Origin: Acidimicrobiales bacterium
GTDB taxonomy: Bacteria > Actinomycetota > Acidimicrobiia > Acidimicrobiales > Aldehydirespiratoraceae
DNA: 64,000 nt
Direction of reading: 5' to 3'
Assembly: GCA_029247365.1 (NCBI GenBank)
Contig: JAQWLJ010000038.1
Location: 1-64,000, forward strand
Of the stretch, positions 35,763 to 44,208 are shown one piece after another. Position 1 is the stretch's first letter. Each line of letters starts with the position of its first letter. A program made the position numbers and the translations under genes. The notes below the pieces were generated by a model, which saw nothing but the letters and a program-made list of their open reading frames with translations, ran no database searches and had not been told where the DNA came from.

Positions 35763-36101
35763 GTGACCGAGGTCCAGACCGCCACTTCTGACACACGGGA
35801 TATCTCTGCCGCTGATGCCGAAAAAACCTTCTCGAAGTCGGTTCTGGTATCCGCAGTGCGGTGCACGCTCACCTACGTCCTAATCCCCTTCGTGTTCCCG
35901 TTGATCGGCTTCGGTACCGGGGTTGGCCCGTGGATCGGGCTGCCGATCGGCATCGCTGCGATCATCGCGAATGTCGTATCGATCCGGCGCTTCCACCGGG
36001 CTGATCACAAGTGGAAGTGGCCGATGACCGTCATCAATGTCGGCATCATCGGCCTCCTGACGGCGCTCGTGATCCTCGATAGCGCCGACCTCTTCCGGTG
36101 A
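35763..36101 (+). CDS. Small predicted membrane protein
   Basis: This 112-residue protein has a polar N-terminal 30 residues, then about three hydrophobic segments (LTYVLIPFVFPLIGFGTGVG, GLPIGIAAIIANVV, MTVINVGIIGLLTALVIL) separated by a basic loop (RRFHRADHKWKWP). I recognise no named family. GTG 35763 has TACCGT 8 bases upstream (35749-35754), 47 bases from the divergent ychF start. Predicted to lie in the cytoplasmic membrane; function unknown. Confidence 0.7.
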   Translation: MTEVQTATSDTRDISAADAEKTFSKSVLVSAVRCTLTYVLIPFVFPLIGFGTGVGPWIGLPIGIAAIIANVVSIRRFHRADHKWKWPMTVINVGIIGLLTALVILDSADLFR

Positions 36102-36155
36102 CCCATCCGATCAACATCGTCGTAACCGGACGCAACGTTGCGATCGCCGAACAGC

Positions 36156-36608
36156 GTGAACGGTGAATTCAGGGCGCTCTCGCTCGGCTCGCTCGCCGCG
36201 ATTCTGATCGCGCTAGGCGTCTGGGCGGTGGCGTGGGGCCCCACCGAAACCCGTGATGTCGAGGCAGCGGAAAGCAACAATCTTGACGGCGCTGTGGTTA
36301 GGCACGCACTGCCGTTCGACACCGAGGGAGACGACGCCGAAATCATCGGCACGCTCGGCCTTGTCGACGGCTGCCTCGTGCTCATCCAAGGGGATGCCTC
36401 TTTTCTCGTGGTGTGGCCCGCGTCCACGACCTGGGCGGTCACTGCTGAAGAGGTCGTTCTTGCGAACGGTTTCCGCATCGGTTTGGGCGAACAGGTCCAG
36501 GAAACTGGCGGCTACCTTGAGGCGGCGCGCCTCGACTGGCTCGACGCGTCGGCTCGAGAACACGCCCTCACCTGCCCCACGAACCAGTGGGTCGCGTTCA
36601 ACAACTGA
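36156..36608 (+). CDS. Predicted signal-anchored hypothetical protein
   Basis: This 150-residue protein has an N-terminal hydrophobic segment (LSLGSLAAILIALGVWAVAW) followed by an exported acidic domain with two Cys (GCLVLIQGD and HALTCPTNQW) that may form a disulphide. There is no lipobox. GTG 36156 is the likely start; TTG 36138 is in frame. A perfect 12-bp palindrome CGCAACGTTGCG (36131-36142) lies just upstream. Function unknown. Confidence 0.6.
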   Translation: MNGEFRALSLGSLAAILIALGVWAVAWGPTETRDVEAAESNNLDGAVVRHALPFDTEGDDAEIIGTLGLVDGCLVLIQGDASFLVVWPASTTWAVTAEEVVLANGFRIGLGEQVQETGGYLEAARLDWLDASAREHALTCPTNQWVAFNN

Positions 36609-36826
36609 GGCGACGCCGCTCGATCGGGCTGACATCAGGGGGACACGTCGTCTTTGCGCTGGCCACACGCCGGCACCTCACCTCAGCCAGCGGAGATGGC
36701 GACCTCCACGTCACTCGCCCAGGCGCACCCGCTCCATGCCATCCCTGACGGCGCGACTGCGAGCCGAACCGTTGAACGCATCGACGCGTTGCGCACCGGG
36801 ACGTTCACCGAACAGTCGACGAACCC

Positions 36827-37420
36827 TCAGCCCGGAAGTGGTGCCACGCCGGGCGCCCTCGACGCCCGTGCGAACACCTCGTCGAGCATCGGGCGGAAGT
36901 CCTCGATCGCCATCACCGGGTAGTTGGGGTCGAAGCAGTTCTGGTCGTACTCGTGACAGAAGTCAACGCAGCGATCGAAGTACGGCGAGTCCTTGTGCAT
37001 GTCACGGGCGTTGCGGTCGCCGTCGTGGTGGTGGAAGTAGTAGTAGCCCTGGAACATGCCGTGGTACTTGATGACCCAGTGCGTCTCGTCGTCGACGTAG
37101 GGGCGAAGCAGCGCAGCTGCGGCATCGGAGTGGTTCTCGGGAGCGAACCCGTCGGCGATGTCGTGCAGCAGCGCAGCAACAACCATGTCGACCGACTCGT
37201 TGTTGCGATACGCCCGAGTGCCCGACTGCAATGAGTGCGAGTAGCGATCGCACTGGTAGCCGAGGGTCGGCCCCTTCAACAGGCCGAGCAGGTTGAGCAG
37301 GTTGTCGATCAACGCGCCACGAGCATGATCGTCGAATGCCTCACCGAGGTAGGCGTAGTGCTCACGGGTGCCATGCTGCATCTCGGTCCAAGGGACCTGG
37401 AAGTTCGGGTCGAGCGACAT
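36827..37420 (-). CDS. HD-domain protein, possible mixed-valent diiron oxygenase
   Basis: This 197-residue protein has the HD fold with the histidine/aspartate series H62 (DRYSHSLQSG), H86-D87 (ALLHDIAD), H97 (ENHSDA), H120 (VIKYHGMFQG) and a later Asp around 153-159 (CVDFCHEYDQ). Six ligands with two extra His between HD and the final Asp is the layout of the diiron HD oxygenases (PhnZ, TmpB, MIOX) rather than simple HD phosphohydrolases, though some phosphohydrolases also carry six. TAAGCT stands 6 bases before ATG 37420. Substrate unknown; no phosphonate genes are nearby. Confidence 0.75.
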   Translation of the reverse strand: MSLDPNFQVPWTEMQHGTREHYAYLGEAFDDHARGALIDNLLNLLGLLKGPTLGYQCDRYSHSLQSGTRAYRNNESVDMVVAALLHDIADGFAPENHSDAAAALLRPYVDDETHWVIKYHGMFQGYYYFHHHDGDRNARDMHKDSPYFDRCVDFCHEYDQNCFDPNYPVMAIEDFRPMLDEVFARASRAPGVAPLPG

Positions 37421-37460
37421 GGGCGCAGCTTATGCGTGCCTGGCACTACCGTCACCAGCG

Positions 37461-38294
37461 ATGAACGACTCCCTCCCCCACGTCCTCATCGTCGGCGCCG
37501 GCGACGTCGGTCTCACTCTCGCCGCCGTTCTCGTCGAAGCTCAGCTGCCAGTCTCGACCCTGAACCGAACCGGCCGCGGAGTCGACGGGGCAACCCCGAT
37601 CATCGGCGACCTGTCGGCCCCCGGAACCCTGGGTGGCATGCCCGCCGCCGATGTCGTTGTGTTCACCACTGCGCCACCAACCCGAGACGTAGCTGGTTAT
37701 CGGCTCGCCTACCTCGACGGTCCTCAGGCGCTGCTCGATGCAATGCCGACCGAACCGGCTCGCGCTGTCCTCACGTCGACTACGGGCGTCTACGGCGCCG
37801 ACGACGGCCGCTGGATCACTGCGGCTGATGCGACGGACCCCACACGTCCGACAGCGGAACTCGTAGTTGCCGGCGAAGTCGCCCTCGCCTCTCGCATCCC
37901 GGCCGCGATCGTCCGCTCGGCCGGGATCTACGGACCTGGTCGCCGCCGGCTAATCGACCAGGTCCTCGAGAACGCCGTCGGCGTCACGCCGGGTACTCCC
38001 GACCGCTGGACCAACCGCATTCATCGCGACGACCTGGCGGCTGCGCTTGCCCTGTGTGCCATCCATCCGAGCCCTCCGGCCGTCGCGATCGCGGTCGACG
38101 GGGCACCAACCCCGCGCGACATCGTCCTGCGATGGTTGGCTGAGCGGCTCGGAGTCGAACTCGGCCTCGACCCCAATCCCACCGGCCGCCCCATGGGGAA
38201 ACGGTGTCGCAATAGTGAGCTGAGAGACCTCGGTTGGGAGCCCGCGTACCCCAGTTACCGCGAGGGATACTCGAGCGTGCTCGCTAGCCTGTAG
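37461..38294 (+). CDS. NAD(P)-dependent epimerase/dehydratase-like protein (YeeZ-type SDR)
   Basis: This 277-residue extended-SDR protein has the nucleotide loop VLIVGAGDVGLTLAAVLVEA, the active-site region LTSTTGVYGADDGRWI (STxGVYG with Tyr) and RSAGIYGPGRRRLIDQVL, ending in the C-terminal 'KRCRNSELRDLGWEPAYP' region typical of sugar-epimerase-like YeeZ proteins. ATG 37461 has TACCGT 8 bases upstream. Its last codons contain the promoter of the bL37 gene, which starts 3 bases after its stop. Confidence 0.85.
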   Translation: MNDSLPHVLIVGAGDVGLTLAAVLVEAQLPVSTLNRTGRGVDGATPIIGDLSAPGTLGGMPAADVVVFTTAPPTRDVAGYRLAYLDGPQALLDAMPTEPARAVLTSTTGVYGADDGRWITAADATDPTRPTAELVVAGEVALASRIPAAIVRSAGIYGPGRRRLIDQVLENAVGVTPGTPDRWTNRIHRDDLAAALALCAIHPSPPAVAIAVDGAPTPRDIVLRWLAERLGVELGLDPNPTGRPMGKRCRNSELRDLGWEPAYPSYREGYSSVLASL

Positions 38295-38297
38295 GCC

Positions 38298-38387
38298 ATG
38301 TCTAAGCGCACCCACAAGAAGAAGGCCAAGGTCCGCCGCAGCAAGGCCAACCACGGCCGCAAGCCCAACCTGGGCCGCAACAGCTGA
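38298..38387 (+). CDS. 50S ribosomal protein bL37
   Basis: This 29-residue basic protein (MSKRTHKKKAKVRRSKANHG, then RKPNLGRNS) carries the SKANHGRKPN core of the actinobacterial bL37, a small 50S protein found in mycobacterial ribosome structures. It starts 3 bases after the epimerase gene, but TAGCCT 7 bases before ATG 38298 (38285-38290) suggests its own leaderless transcript. A strong hairpin follows. Confidence 0.9.
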   Translation: MSKRTHKKKAKVRRSKANHGRKPNLGRNS

Positions 38388-38426
38388 TCTGATCTGGTGG
38401 CCTCAGAGCCGCCGGACAACCCGACC

Positions 38427-38454
38427 AACGCCGCCGCCTCACCGTGGCGGCGTT
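38427..38454 (+). terminator. Strong hairpin after bL37
   Basis: AACGCCGCC (38427-38435) pairs perfectly with GGCGGCGTT (38446-38454) across a 10-base loop, 40 bases after the bL37 stop. A short T-run (GTTT) overlaps its end. It is a good rho-independent-type terminator candidate and also lies between convergent genes. Confidence 0.65.
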
Positions 38455-38484
38455 TGCGCGCTCAGCCCATCACTGACTTATCGA

Positions 38485-40197
38485 TCACACTCGGTCGACG
38501 CCTGCATCGGTCGCCTTCAGCGTGCGGCCGGGACGAGCGTCGGTGATCTTGTCGTGGTCGACCACGATCTCACCAGCCTTCACGGTAGCCAGGTAGCCGT
38601 CGGCGTCCTGGACGAGACGGCGACCGCCGGCGGGCAAGTCGTGGATCATGTAGGGCTTGTGCAACGTGAGGCGGTCGTGGTCGATCACGTTGACGTCGGC
38701 GAGCATGCCGGGTACGAGCACACCACGATCGTGCAGGCCGTAGACCCGGGCCGTGGCCTGAGTCTGCTTGTGCACAACCAACTCGACCGGCAGCTTCGGC
38801 CCCCTTGAACGATCACGGGCCCAGTGGGTCAGCAGGTAGGTGGGCATCGACGCGTCGCAAATCAACCCGCAGTGAGCCCCGCCATCACTCAGGCCGAAGA
38901 TCGATGCTGGGTGCTCGATCATCGCTCGGATCGCTTCATGGTCTTGATCGACGTAGCTGCCAAGCGGCATGAACATCATCGCCTTGCCGTCCTCGGCGAG
39001 CATCCAGTCGTAGACCACCTCTTGTGGTGCACGTCCCTCGCGTTCGGCGACGGCGGCCACCGACGTTGACGGGGACGGTTCGTAATCGGTCGGATCTCCA
39101 AGCGGAAACATCTGATGAAACGAGGTCGTCATGAACCGGACAAAGGGGTTCGTGCTGGCCGGCTCTTCGGCGAGGAGACGAGCCCGAAACTCGGGGTTGC
39201 GCATGCGGGCGACGATCTCGGCATGCGACTCATCGGCGATGGCCCGGAACGAGGGGTGGGCACGGAACGGGTGCATGCTCGATTGGAGGCCGTAGAGCAT
39301 GCCGGTCGGTCGGGCCGGAACCTGTGGGGCGATGGATTGTCCGGCCTCATTCGAGGCCTGGTTGCGTTCGAGGCAGGCCCGGAAGCCGTCAGGCTCTCGG
39401 GGTTCTTGGGCCATCGTGTACGTCACGGGGACGCCGACCTGGCCGAGGTGATCGAGCCAGCGCCACTCGTCTTGTTGGAACGTGTTGTCGCTGACGAACT
39501 GGAAGAGGCCGCGCCCCACACCGGCAACCTCGTCTGCGATCGCCATCAACTCTTCGTCGAGGGAGAAGGTGCCCGGCTCGAAGCCGTGCTTGCTGGAGTG
39601 CAGCACAGTGCGACTCGTCGACACCCCGAGTGCGCCGTCGCGGACGCCGTCGGCCATGACTGTGGCGATCTGAGCGATCTCCTCAGCACTGATGTCGTAT
39701 TCGTGACAGCGGTCGCCGAGCACATACGCACGGACCGCAGCGTGGGGGACGGTTGTGCCGAGGTCGAGGGTGCGGGGTAGCGAGGCGAGCGCATCGATGT
39801 ATTCACCGAAGGTCTCCCATCGCCAGTCGATGCCCTCGTGCAGTGCGGTGCCAGGAATGTCCTCGATCGCCTCCATGAGCTCGATCAGAAACGCCTCACC
39901 GCCGGCACGAACCGGCGCAAAGCCGACACCACAGTTGCCCATGACCGCCGTGGTGACGCCGTGGTCGATCGAGGGGCGCATGACCGAATCCCAGGTGGCT
40001 TGACCGTCATAGTGGGTGTGAACGTCGACCCAGCCGGGCGCAACCAGCGCGCCGTCGGCATCGACCTCGTGCCGACCGACCTCCTCGACCGACCCAACTA
40101 CGACGATCTGCTCGCCGTCAATCGCGACGTCGGCGGTGCGCGGAGCGGCTCCGGTTCCGTCGACAACCGTTCCACCACGGATCACGAGGTCATGCAT
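38485..40197 (-). CDS. Amidohydrolase, D-aminoacylase / N-acyl-D-amino-acid deacylase type
   Basis: This 570-residue metal-dependent amidohydrolase shows LVIRGGTVVDGTGAAPRTAD, the metal motif GWVDVHTHYDGQATWD, NCGVGFAPVRAGGEAFL, GLSDGGAHCGLICDASMPTY and the C-terminal DVNVIDHDRLTLHKP. This is the D-aminoacylase-like branch, which removes acyl groups from D-amino acids or similar amides. GACACT lies 6 bases before ATG 40197. It diverges from a DUF393 gene. Exact substrate cannot be told. Confidence 0.9.
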   Translation of the reverse strand: MHDLVIRGGTVVDGTGAAPRTADVAIDGEQIVVVGSVEEVGRHEVDADGALVAPGWVDVHTHYDGQATWDSVMRPSIDHGVTTAVMGNCGVGFAPVRAGGEAFLIELMEAIEDIPGTALHEGIDWRWETFGEYIDALASLPRTLDLGTTVPHAAVRAYVLGDRCHEYDISAEEIAQIATVMADGVRDGALGVSTSRTVLHSSKHGFEPGTFSLDEELMAIADEVAGVGRGLFQFVSDNTFQQDEWRWLDHLGQVGVPVTYTMAQEPREPDGFRACLERNQASNEAGQSIAPQVPARPTGMLYGLQSSMHPFRAHPSFRAIADESHAEIVARMRNPEFRARLLAEEPASTNPFVRFMTTSFHQMFPLGDPTDYEPSPSTSVAAVAEREGRAPQEVVYDWMLAEDGKAMMFMPLGSYVDQDHEAIRAMIEHPASIFGLSDGGAHCGLICDASMPTYLLTHWARDRSRGPKLPVELVVHKQTQATARVYGLHDRGVLVPGMLADVNVIDHDRLTLHKPYMIHDLPAGGRRLVQDADGYLATVKAGEIVVDHDKITDARPGRTLKATDAGVDRV

Positions 40198-40241
40198 GCT
40201 CCCAGTGTCGCAAACTTTGGCGATGGTGGGACAATAGGGGG

Positions 40242-40634
40242 ATGCTCTTGATCTTCGATGGCGACTGCGGGTTCTGCACCACTTCGGCCGAGTGGATCGA
40301 GCGACGGCTCCCCGACGCGGTACGAGTCGCGCCGTGGCAGATTCTCGACCTCGCCGAGTTCGGCCTCACCGAGCACGATGTGACGACCGCTGCGTACTGG
40401 GTTGACCCCACCGGTCAGACCCATCGCGGCCACCTTGGTATCGGTCGAGCACTCATCGCAGCGGGCGGCGCCTGGCGGCTCGTCGGCCAGTTGATCATCA
40501 CGCCGCCGGTCAGTTGGATTGCTCGACTGATCTACAGCTTCATCGCCAAGAACCGACATCGGATGCCCGGCGCAACTGATGCATGTCGGGTCGATCTGGG
40601 CGCGTCATCTGGCCGTCCCGACGAGCCTGCGTGA
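40242..40634 (+). CDS. DCC-family (DUF393) thiol-disulfide oxidoreductase-like protein
   Basis: This 130-residue protein starts MLLIFDGDCGFCTTSAEWIE, the DxDCxxC motif (C9, C12) of the DUF393/YuxK family with a thioredoxin-like fold. WQILDLAEFGLTEHDV and the AFRAIA-like helix (GHLGIGRALIAAGGAWRLVG) complete it. Probably cytoplasmic redox role; no partner is known. ATG 40242 follows GACAAT by 6 bases. The synthetase beta gene starts 13 bases after it. Confidence 0.88.
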   Translation: MLLIFDGDCGFCTTSAEWIERRLPDAVRVAPWQILDLAEFGLTEHDVTTAAYWVDPTGQTHRGHLGIGRALIAAGGAWRLVGQLIITPPVSWIARLIYSFIAKNRHRMPGATDACRVDLGASSGRPDEPA

Positions 40635-40647
40635 TACAACCCACGGC

Positions 40648-41310
40648 GTGAGCATCACCCTTTCCGAAGCCGAGTCCCGCCGAGTGGTCGCAGGGTACGG
40701 CGTTCCGGTATCGCCGTTCGTAACCGGCACCTCCGCCGACGAGGTCCTGGCCGCGGTCGACAGCGACGCAACTGTCACCTACCCGGTCGTCGCCAAACTC
40801 TGCGGCCGGGCCATCGCCCATAAGACCGAACGGGGCTTGGTTCGTCTGCGTATCGCCGACGCCGACTCGCTGCGCACTGCCTGCGACGAACTGCTCGGCA
40901 AAGCGGTACCCGAAGATGGCGATGTCGAGGTGCTGGTGTCATCGATGGTCGATGGCAACCGGGAGCTGATCGCCGGCCTCAACGACGATCCACAGTTCGG
41001 CATGACGGTGATGGTCGGTGTCGGAGGGATCCTTGCCGAGGCAATCCGGGACGTCAGTTTCCGGCTGGCCCCGATCAGCGAGGTCGATGCGGCCGAGATG
41101 CTCGACGATCTCGCGACGCAACGGCTGTTCGACGAGTTCCGCGGCGAACCGAAGGCCGATCGGGCTGCGATCATCGATGCGCTCGTCGCACTCGCTCGGG
41201 TTGGGGCCGAAGAAGTTGGCCTTCGATCCGCCGACCTGAACCCGCTGATCCTGGTCGACGGCAAGCCGATGGCCGTCGACGCGTTGCTGGAGATCGATTC
41301 CAATGGCTGA
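40648..41310 (+). CDS. NDP-forming acyl-CoA synthetase, beta (ATP-grasp) subunit
   Basis: This 220-residue protein has the ATP-grasp domain of NDP-forming acetyl-CoA synthetases: LSEAESRRVVAGYGVPVSPF, VVAKLCGRAIAHKTERGLVR (with the conserved HK), then MVGVGGILAEAIRDVSFRLA and LRSADLNPLILVDGKPMAVD. With the alpha subunit next to it, it interconverts an acyl-CoA plus NDP and Pi with the free acid, CoA and NTP. The order is beta then alpha. The genes overlap by 8 bases. GTG 40648 is preceded by TACAAC at 7 bases. Confidence 0.88.
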   Translation: MSITLSEAESRRVVAGYGVPVSPFVTGTSADEVLAAVDSDATVTYPVVAKLCGRAIAHKTERGLVRLRIADADSLRTACDELLGKAVPEDGDVEVLVSSMVDGNRELIAGLNDDPQFGMTVMVGVGGILAEAIRDVSFRLAPISEVDAAEMLDDLATQRLFDEFRGEPKADRAAIIDALVALARVGAEEVGLRSADLNPLILVDGKPMAVDALLEIDSNG

Positions 41311-42760
41311 CCTCTCTGCCCTCTTCGATCCGAGGGGAATCATCATCACCGGCGTGTCGAACCATCCCGGAAAGTTTGGCTTTGTCACGCTGCACAACAT
41401 CCTCGCCAGCGGGTACGAGGGCCAGGTGTTTCCGATCGCGCGCGAGCCGGGTGAGGTGCTGGGGCTCGACGTGCTCGGGTCGATCGATGATGTGCCTGAC
41501 GGCGCCGCCGACATGGTGTTCATCTGCACCCCGCCAGCGATCAACGAAGGTCTGCTGCGGCAAGCCGCGGCAAAGGGCGTGACGGCTGCGTTCTGCGCAG
41601 CCGGCGGCTACCGCGAAGCCGGCCAAGAGGGCGTCGAGGCTGAGGAGCGTCTCGTCGACGTGTGCAACGAACTTGGAATTGCCCTCGCTGGGCCGAACGG
41701 ACAAGGCGTTGTATCGACGCCAGCCAAGATGTGCGCCCAGATCGTCGCGCCCTACGCACCACCCGGAAAGATCGCAATCGCTAGCCAGTCCGGCAACTTT
41801 GTTTCGTCGTTCCTCAACCTCGCCAACCACACCGGTGTCGGCGTGTCGCGTGCAGTCGCGGCCGGCAACGCGTCGGTGCTCGGCATTGCCGACTACCTCG
41901 AGTACTTCACCAACGATCCCGAGACCGCCGTGTCGCTCGTGTACATCGAGTCTGTTGAGGATGGCCGTGAGATGTTTGAGCGCGTGCGGCCGCTGTCGCA
42001 GCGAAAGCCGATCGTGGTGGTGAAGGGTGGCGCATCGGCCGCCGGTGCCCGGGCGGCGGCCTCTCACACCGGAGCCTTGGCATCCGATGACGCAGTGTTC
42101 GACGGCATGTGCCATCAGGCTGGTCTGATCCGCGCGAGGGACGTCGAGGAGGCGTTCGAAGCTGCCGCCACGTTTGCGTCTCAACCCCTGCCGAGCGGAG
42201 ATCGTGTCGTCGTCGTGACAACGGTCGGAGGCTGGGGCGTCGCTGCGGTCGATGCGATGGCCGATACACGCCTCGACCCGACCCCTCTCCCAGGGGACCT
42301 TCTGGCGGCGATTGACGCCAAGCTCCCGCCTCGGTGGAGCAAAAACAACCCGATCGACATGGCAGGAGGCGAGACCCGTGACACGGTTCCCGAAATCCTG
42401 CAGCTCGTCGCCGAGCACCCCGACGTCGACGGCGTCGTTCTCCTCGGTACCGGGATCCAGTCCAACACCGCCGCCATGATGCGACGGGGCCCGTTCTTTC
42501 CCGAGCACGGCCTCGAGCGCATCGTGGGATTCCACGAACGCCAAGACACCCGTTATGCCGAAGCAGCCACCGAGATCAGTGCGGCCACTGGCACGCCGAT
42601 CATGGTGGCGACCGAGCTCGCCACCACCGATCCGTCGAATCCGGCGCCGGCGAGCCGGCGAGCGGCTGGCCAGCTGTGCCATGCATCGGCCGGCCGAGCC
42701 ATCCGGTCGCTGCATCACCTGGCGGGCTATGCAGCGTGGCGTTCGGCACGCGGACTCTAG
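41303..42760 (+). CDS. NDP-forming acyl-CoA synthetase, alpha (CoA-binding/ligase) subunit
   Basis: This 485-residue protein has the CoA-binding Rossmann domain (LSALFDPRGIIITGVSNHPG, NILASGYEGQVFPI), the succinyl-CoA-ligase-like domains (GPNGQGVVSTPAKMC, IASQSGNFVSSFLNLANHTG) and the phosphohistidine segment AASHTGALASDDAVFDG, where His carries the phosphate. Together with the beta subunit it makes a split acetate/acyl-CoA synthetase able to conserve energy from acyl-CoAs or to activate acids. A large antisense open frame over it is a codon-bias shadow. Confidence 0.9.
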   Translation: MADLSALFDPRGIIITGVSNHPGKFGFVTLHNILASGYEGQVFPIAREPGEVLGLDVLGSIDDVPDGAADMVFICTPPAINEGLLRQAAAKGVTAAFCAAGGYREAGQEGVEAEERLVDVCNELGIALAGPNGQGVVSTPAKMCAQIVAPYAPPGKIAIASQSGNFVSSFLNLANHTGVGVSRAVAAGNASVLGIADYLEYFTNDPETAVSLVYIESVEDGREMFERVRPLSQRKPIVVVKGGASAAGARAAASHTGALASDDAVFDGMCHQAGLIRARDVEEAFEAAATFASQPLPSGDRVVVVTTVGGWGVAAVDAMADTRLDPTPLPGDLLAAIDAKLPPRWSKNNPIDMAGGETRDTVPEILQLVAEHPDVDGVVLLGTGIQSNTAAMMRRGPFFPEHGLERIVGFHERQDTRYAEAATEISAATGTPIMVATELATTDPSNPAPASRRAAGQLCHASAGRAIRSLHHLAGYAAWRSARGL

Positions 42761-42769
42761 ATCCGGCCC

Positions 42770-43099
42770 ATGGCAACCACCCCAGCACCCCCGTACTTGG
42801 CCGTGATCTTCACCAACCGCCAGGCACCCGGCAACCGCATTGAGTACGACCATGCTGCTAGCCGTATGGTCGAGTTAGCCCAAACGATCGACGGCTACCT
42901 CGGCATCGAGGCCGTCCGAAGCGCGGACGGGACCGGCATCACGGTGTCGTACTGGCGCGACCACGCCGCCATCGAACGGTGGCGATCCCATCCCGAGCAC
43001 CTCGATGCCCAGGCAAAGGGCCGATCCAACTGGTACGCCTGGTACGAGTTGCGGGTGGCGACGGTCGAACGGGCATCCAGCTACGTTCAGCCGGCGTGA
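42770..43099 (+). CDS. Antibiotic biosynthesis monooxygenase (ABM)-fold protein
   Basis: This 109-residue single-domain ferredoxin-like protein has LAVIFTNRQAPGNRIEYDHA, GYLGIEAVRSADGTGITVSY and WRDHAAIERWRSHPEHLDAQ, the common pattern of ABM/YdhR-type monooxygenases and heme-degrading relatives. The reaction is not predictable. Its TGA overlaps the GTG of the queuosine-salvage gene (GTGA), so the two are translationally coupled. Confidence 0.85.
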   Translation: MATTPAPPYLAVIFTNRQAPGNRIEYDHAASRMVELAQTIDGYLGIEAVRSADGTGITVSYWRDHAAIERWRSHPEHLDAQAKGRSNWYAWYELRVATVERASSYVQPA

Positions 43100-44058
43100 C
43101 CACCACGATCTTCGACCGCATCCGGACGTCGTGTGCCGCCGTGGCGGCCGTGTCAACCCATGTCCGGGTCGACGAGTCGGCGATTGCATCGTTCGCAGCT
43201 CGACTCGACCTCGATCTGCCGCCCAACGACCCCGGGCAACAACCGATCGGGAACGCCGAATCGACCGCAGCGTTCGTGCTGACGCTCGATGCGGTCAACT
43301 TCGGCTCAGGCTACTTTCCGCACCTGCGCAAGCGTCCGGGCCACTCCGGCTATCACACGGTCGCAGCATCGCTTCGTGACTGGGTCGAGGCCAACGGCAC
43401 GATCACAACCGCCGAACTCGCCTCAAACACCGTCGATGAATGGGCCGTTGTCTTCGGGCAGGAACTCGACGGCTCACCTGCCCAGGAACTCATGGAGCTG
43501 TTCACTCTTGCGCTGGCCGATCTGGCCGAGTTTGTCGACCGGCGAGCGGACGGAGCGTTCGTCGGCGTGATCGAAGCGGCAGACGGTTCGGCCGCCGCCC
43601 TCGCCGAGTCGCTGACGGCCATGCCGTTCTACCGTGACCTCCACGATCATCCCGTCGTCGGACCGATCTCGCTCTACAAGCGTGCTCAGATCACCGTCCA
43701 AGATCTGGCGGTCGCGTTCGACGGAGCGGAGCTCGGCCGATTCGACGATCTCGATCAGCTCACGATGTTTGCCGACAACTTGGTCCCCCACGTCCTGCGA
43801 CTGAACGACGTGCTGATCTTTTCCGACGAGCTCCTCACCCGGATCGAGGCGGTTGAGGACATCCCGGTCGGTTCATCGGCGGAGCTCGAGATCCGAGCAT
43901 GTGGCATCCATGCGGTCGAGCTGCTCGCTGCCACAGTTCGAGAAACCAGGCGACCCGACCTCACCATCGGCAGCCTCGACAACCTGCTGTGGAACCTCGG
44001 CGCCGAAGCGGCCTACAAGGCTGTGCCGAGACATCGTTCGAGGTGCGTTTTTTATTGA
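43096..44058 (+). CDS. Queuosine salvage protein (DUF2419, Q nucleotide N-glycosylase type)
   Basis: This 320-residue protein of the DUF2419/Qng1 family frees queuine from queuosine 5'-phosphate so that it can be reused in tRNA. Recognisable stretches: LTLDAVNFGSGYFPHLRKRP, YKRAQITVQDLAVAF, FDDLDQLTMFADNLVPHVLR with the catalytic-region Asp residues, and the family ending YKAVPRHRSRCVFY. GTG 43096 is set by the overlap with the ABM gene. No queuosine synthesis gene or tgt is in the window. Confidence 0.88.
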   Translation: MTTTIFDRIRTSCAAVAAVSTHVRVDESAIASFAARLDLDLPPNDPGQQPIGNAESTAAFVLTLDAVNFGSGYFPHLRKRPGHSGYHTVAASLRDWVEANGTITTAELASNTVDEWAVVFGQELDGSPAQELMELFTLALADLAEFVDRRADGAFVGVIEAADGSAAALAESLTAMPFYRDLHDHPVVGPISLYKRAQITVQDLAVAFDGAELGRFDDLDQLTMFADNLVPHVLRLNDVLIFSDELLTRIEAVEDIPVGSSAELEIRACGIHAVELLAATVRETRRPDLTIGSLDNLLWNLGAEAAYKAVPRHRSRCVFY

Positions 44059-44208
44059 GTGCACCCGATCCGGGGCCAAGAGTTTTCCCCAGGTGATGCC
44101 CTTGCATGAACAGTGGGTGGGCAGAGTACCGTGCACTGACCCCGGCGCGACTGTCGTGTCGGACTCAATGTATTGCCGCCCATGGGGTGGCCTGGAGGGA
44201 AACTCAAC

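Noticed and set aside
36654-36923. A forward frame in the 218-base gap before the HD-domain gene
   Set aside because: It runs into the antisense of the HD gene and has low-complexity, non-family sequence.
41171-42853. A 560-codon reverse open frame opposite the acyl-CoA synthetase alpha gene
   Set aside because: Mirror of the GC-rich codon pattern of the real gene; no family motifs.
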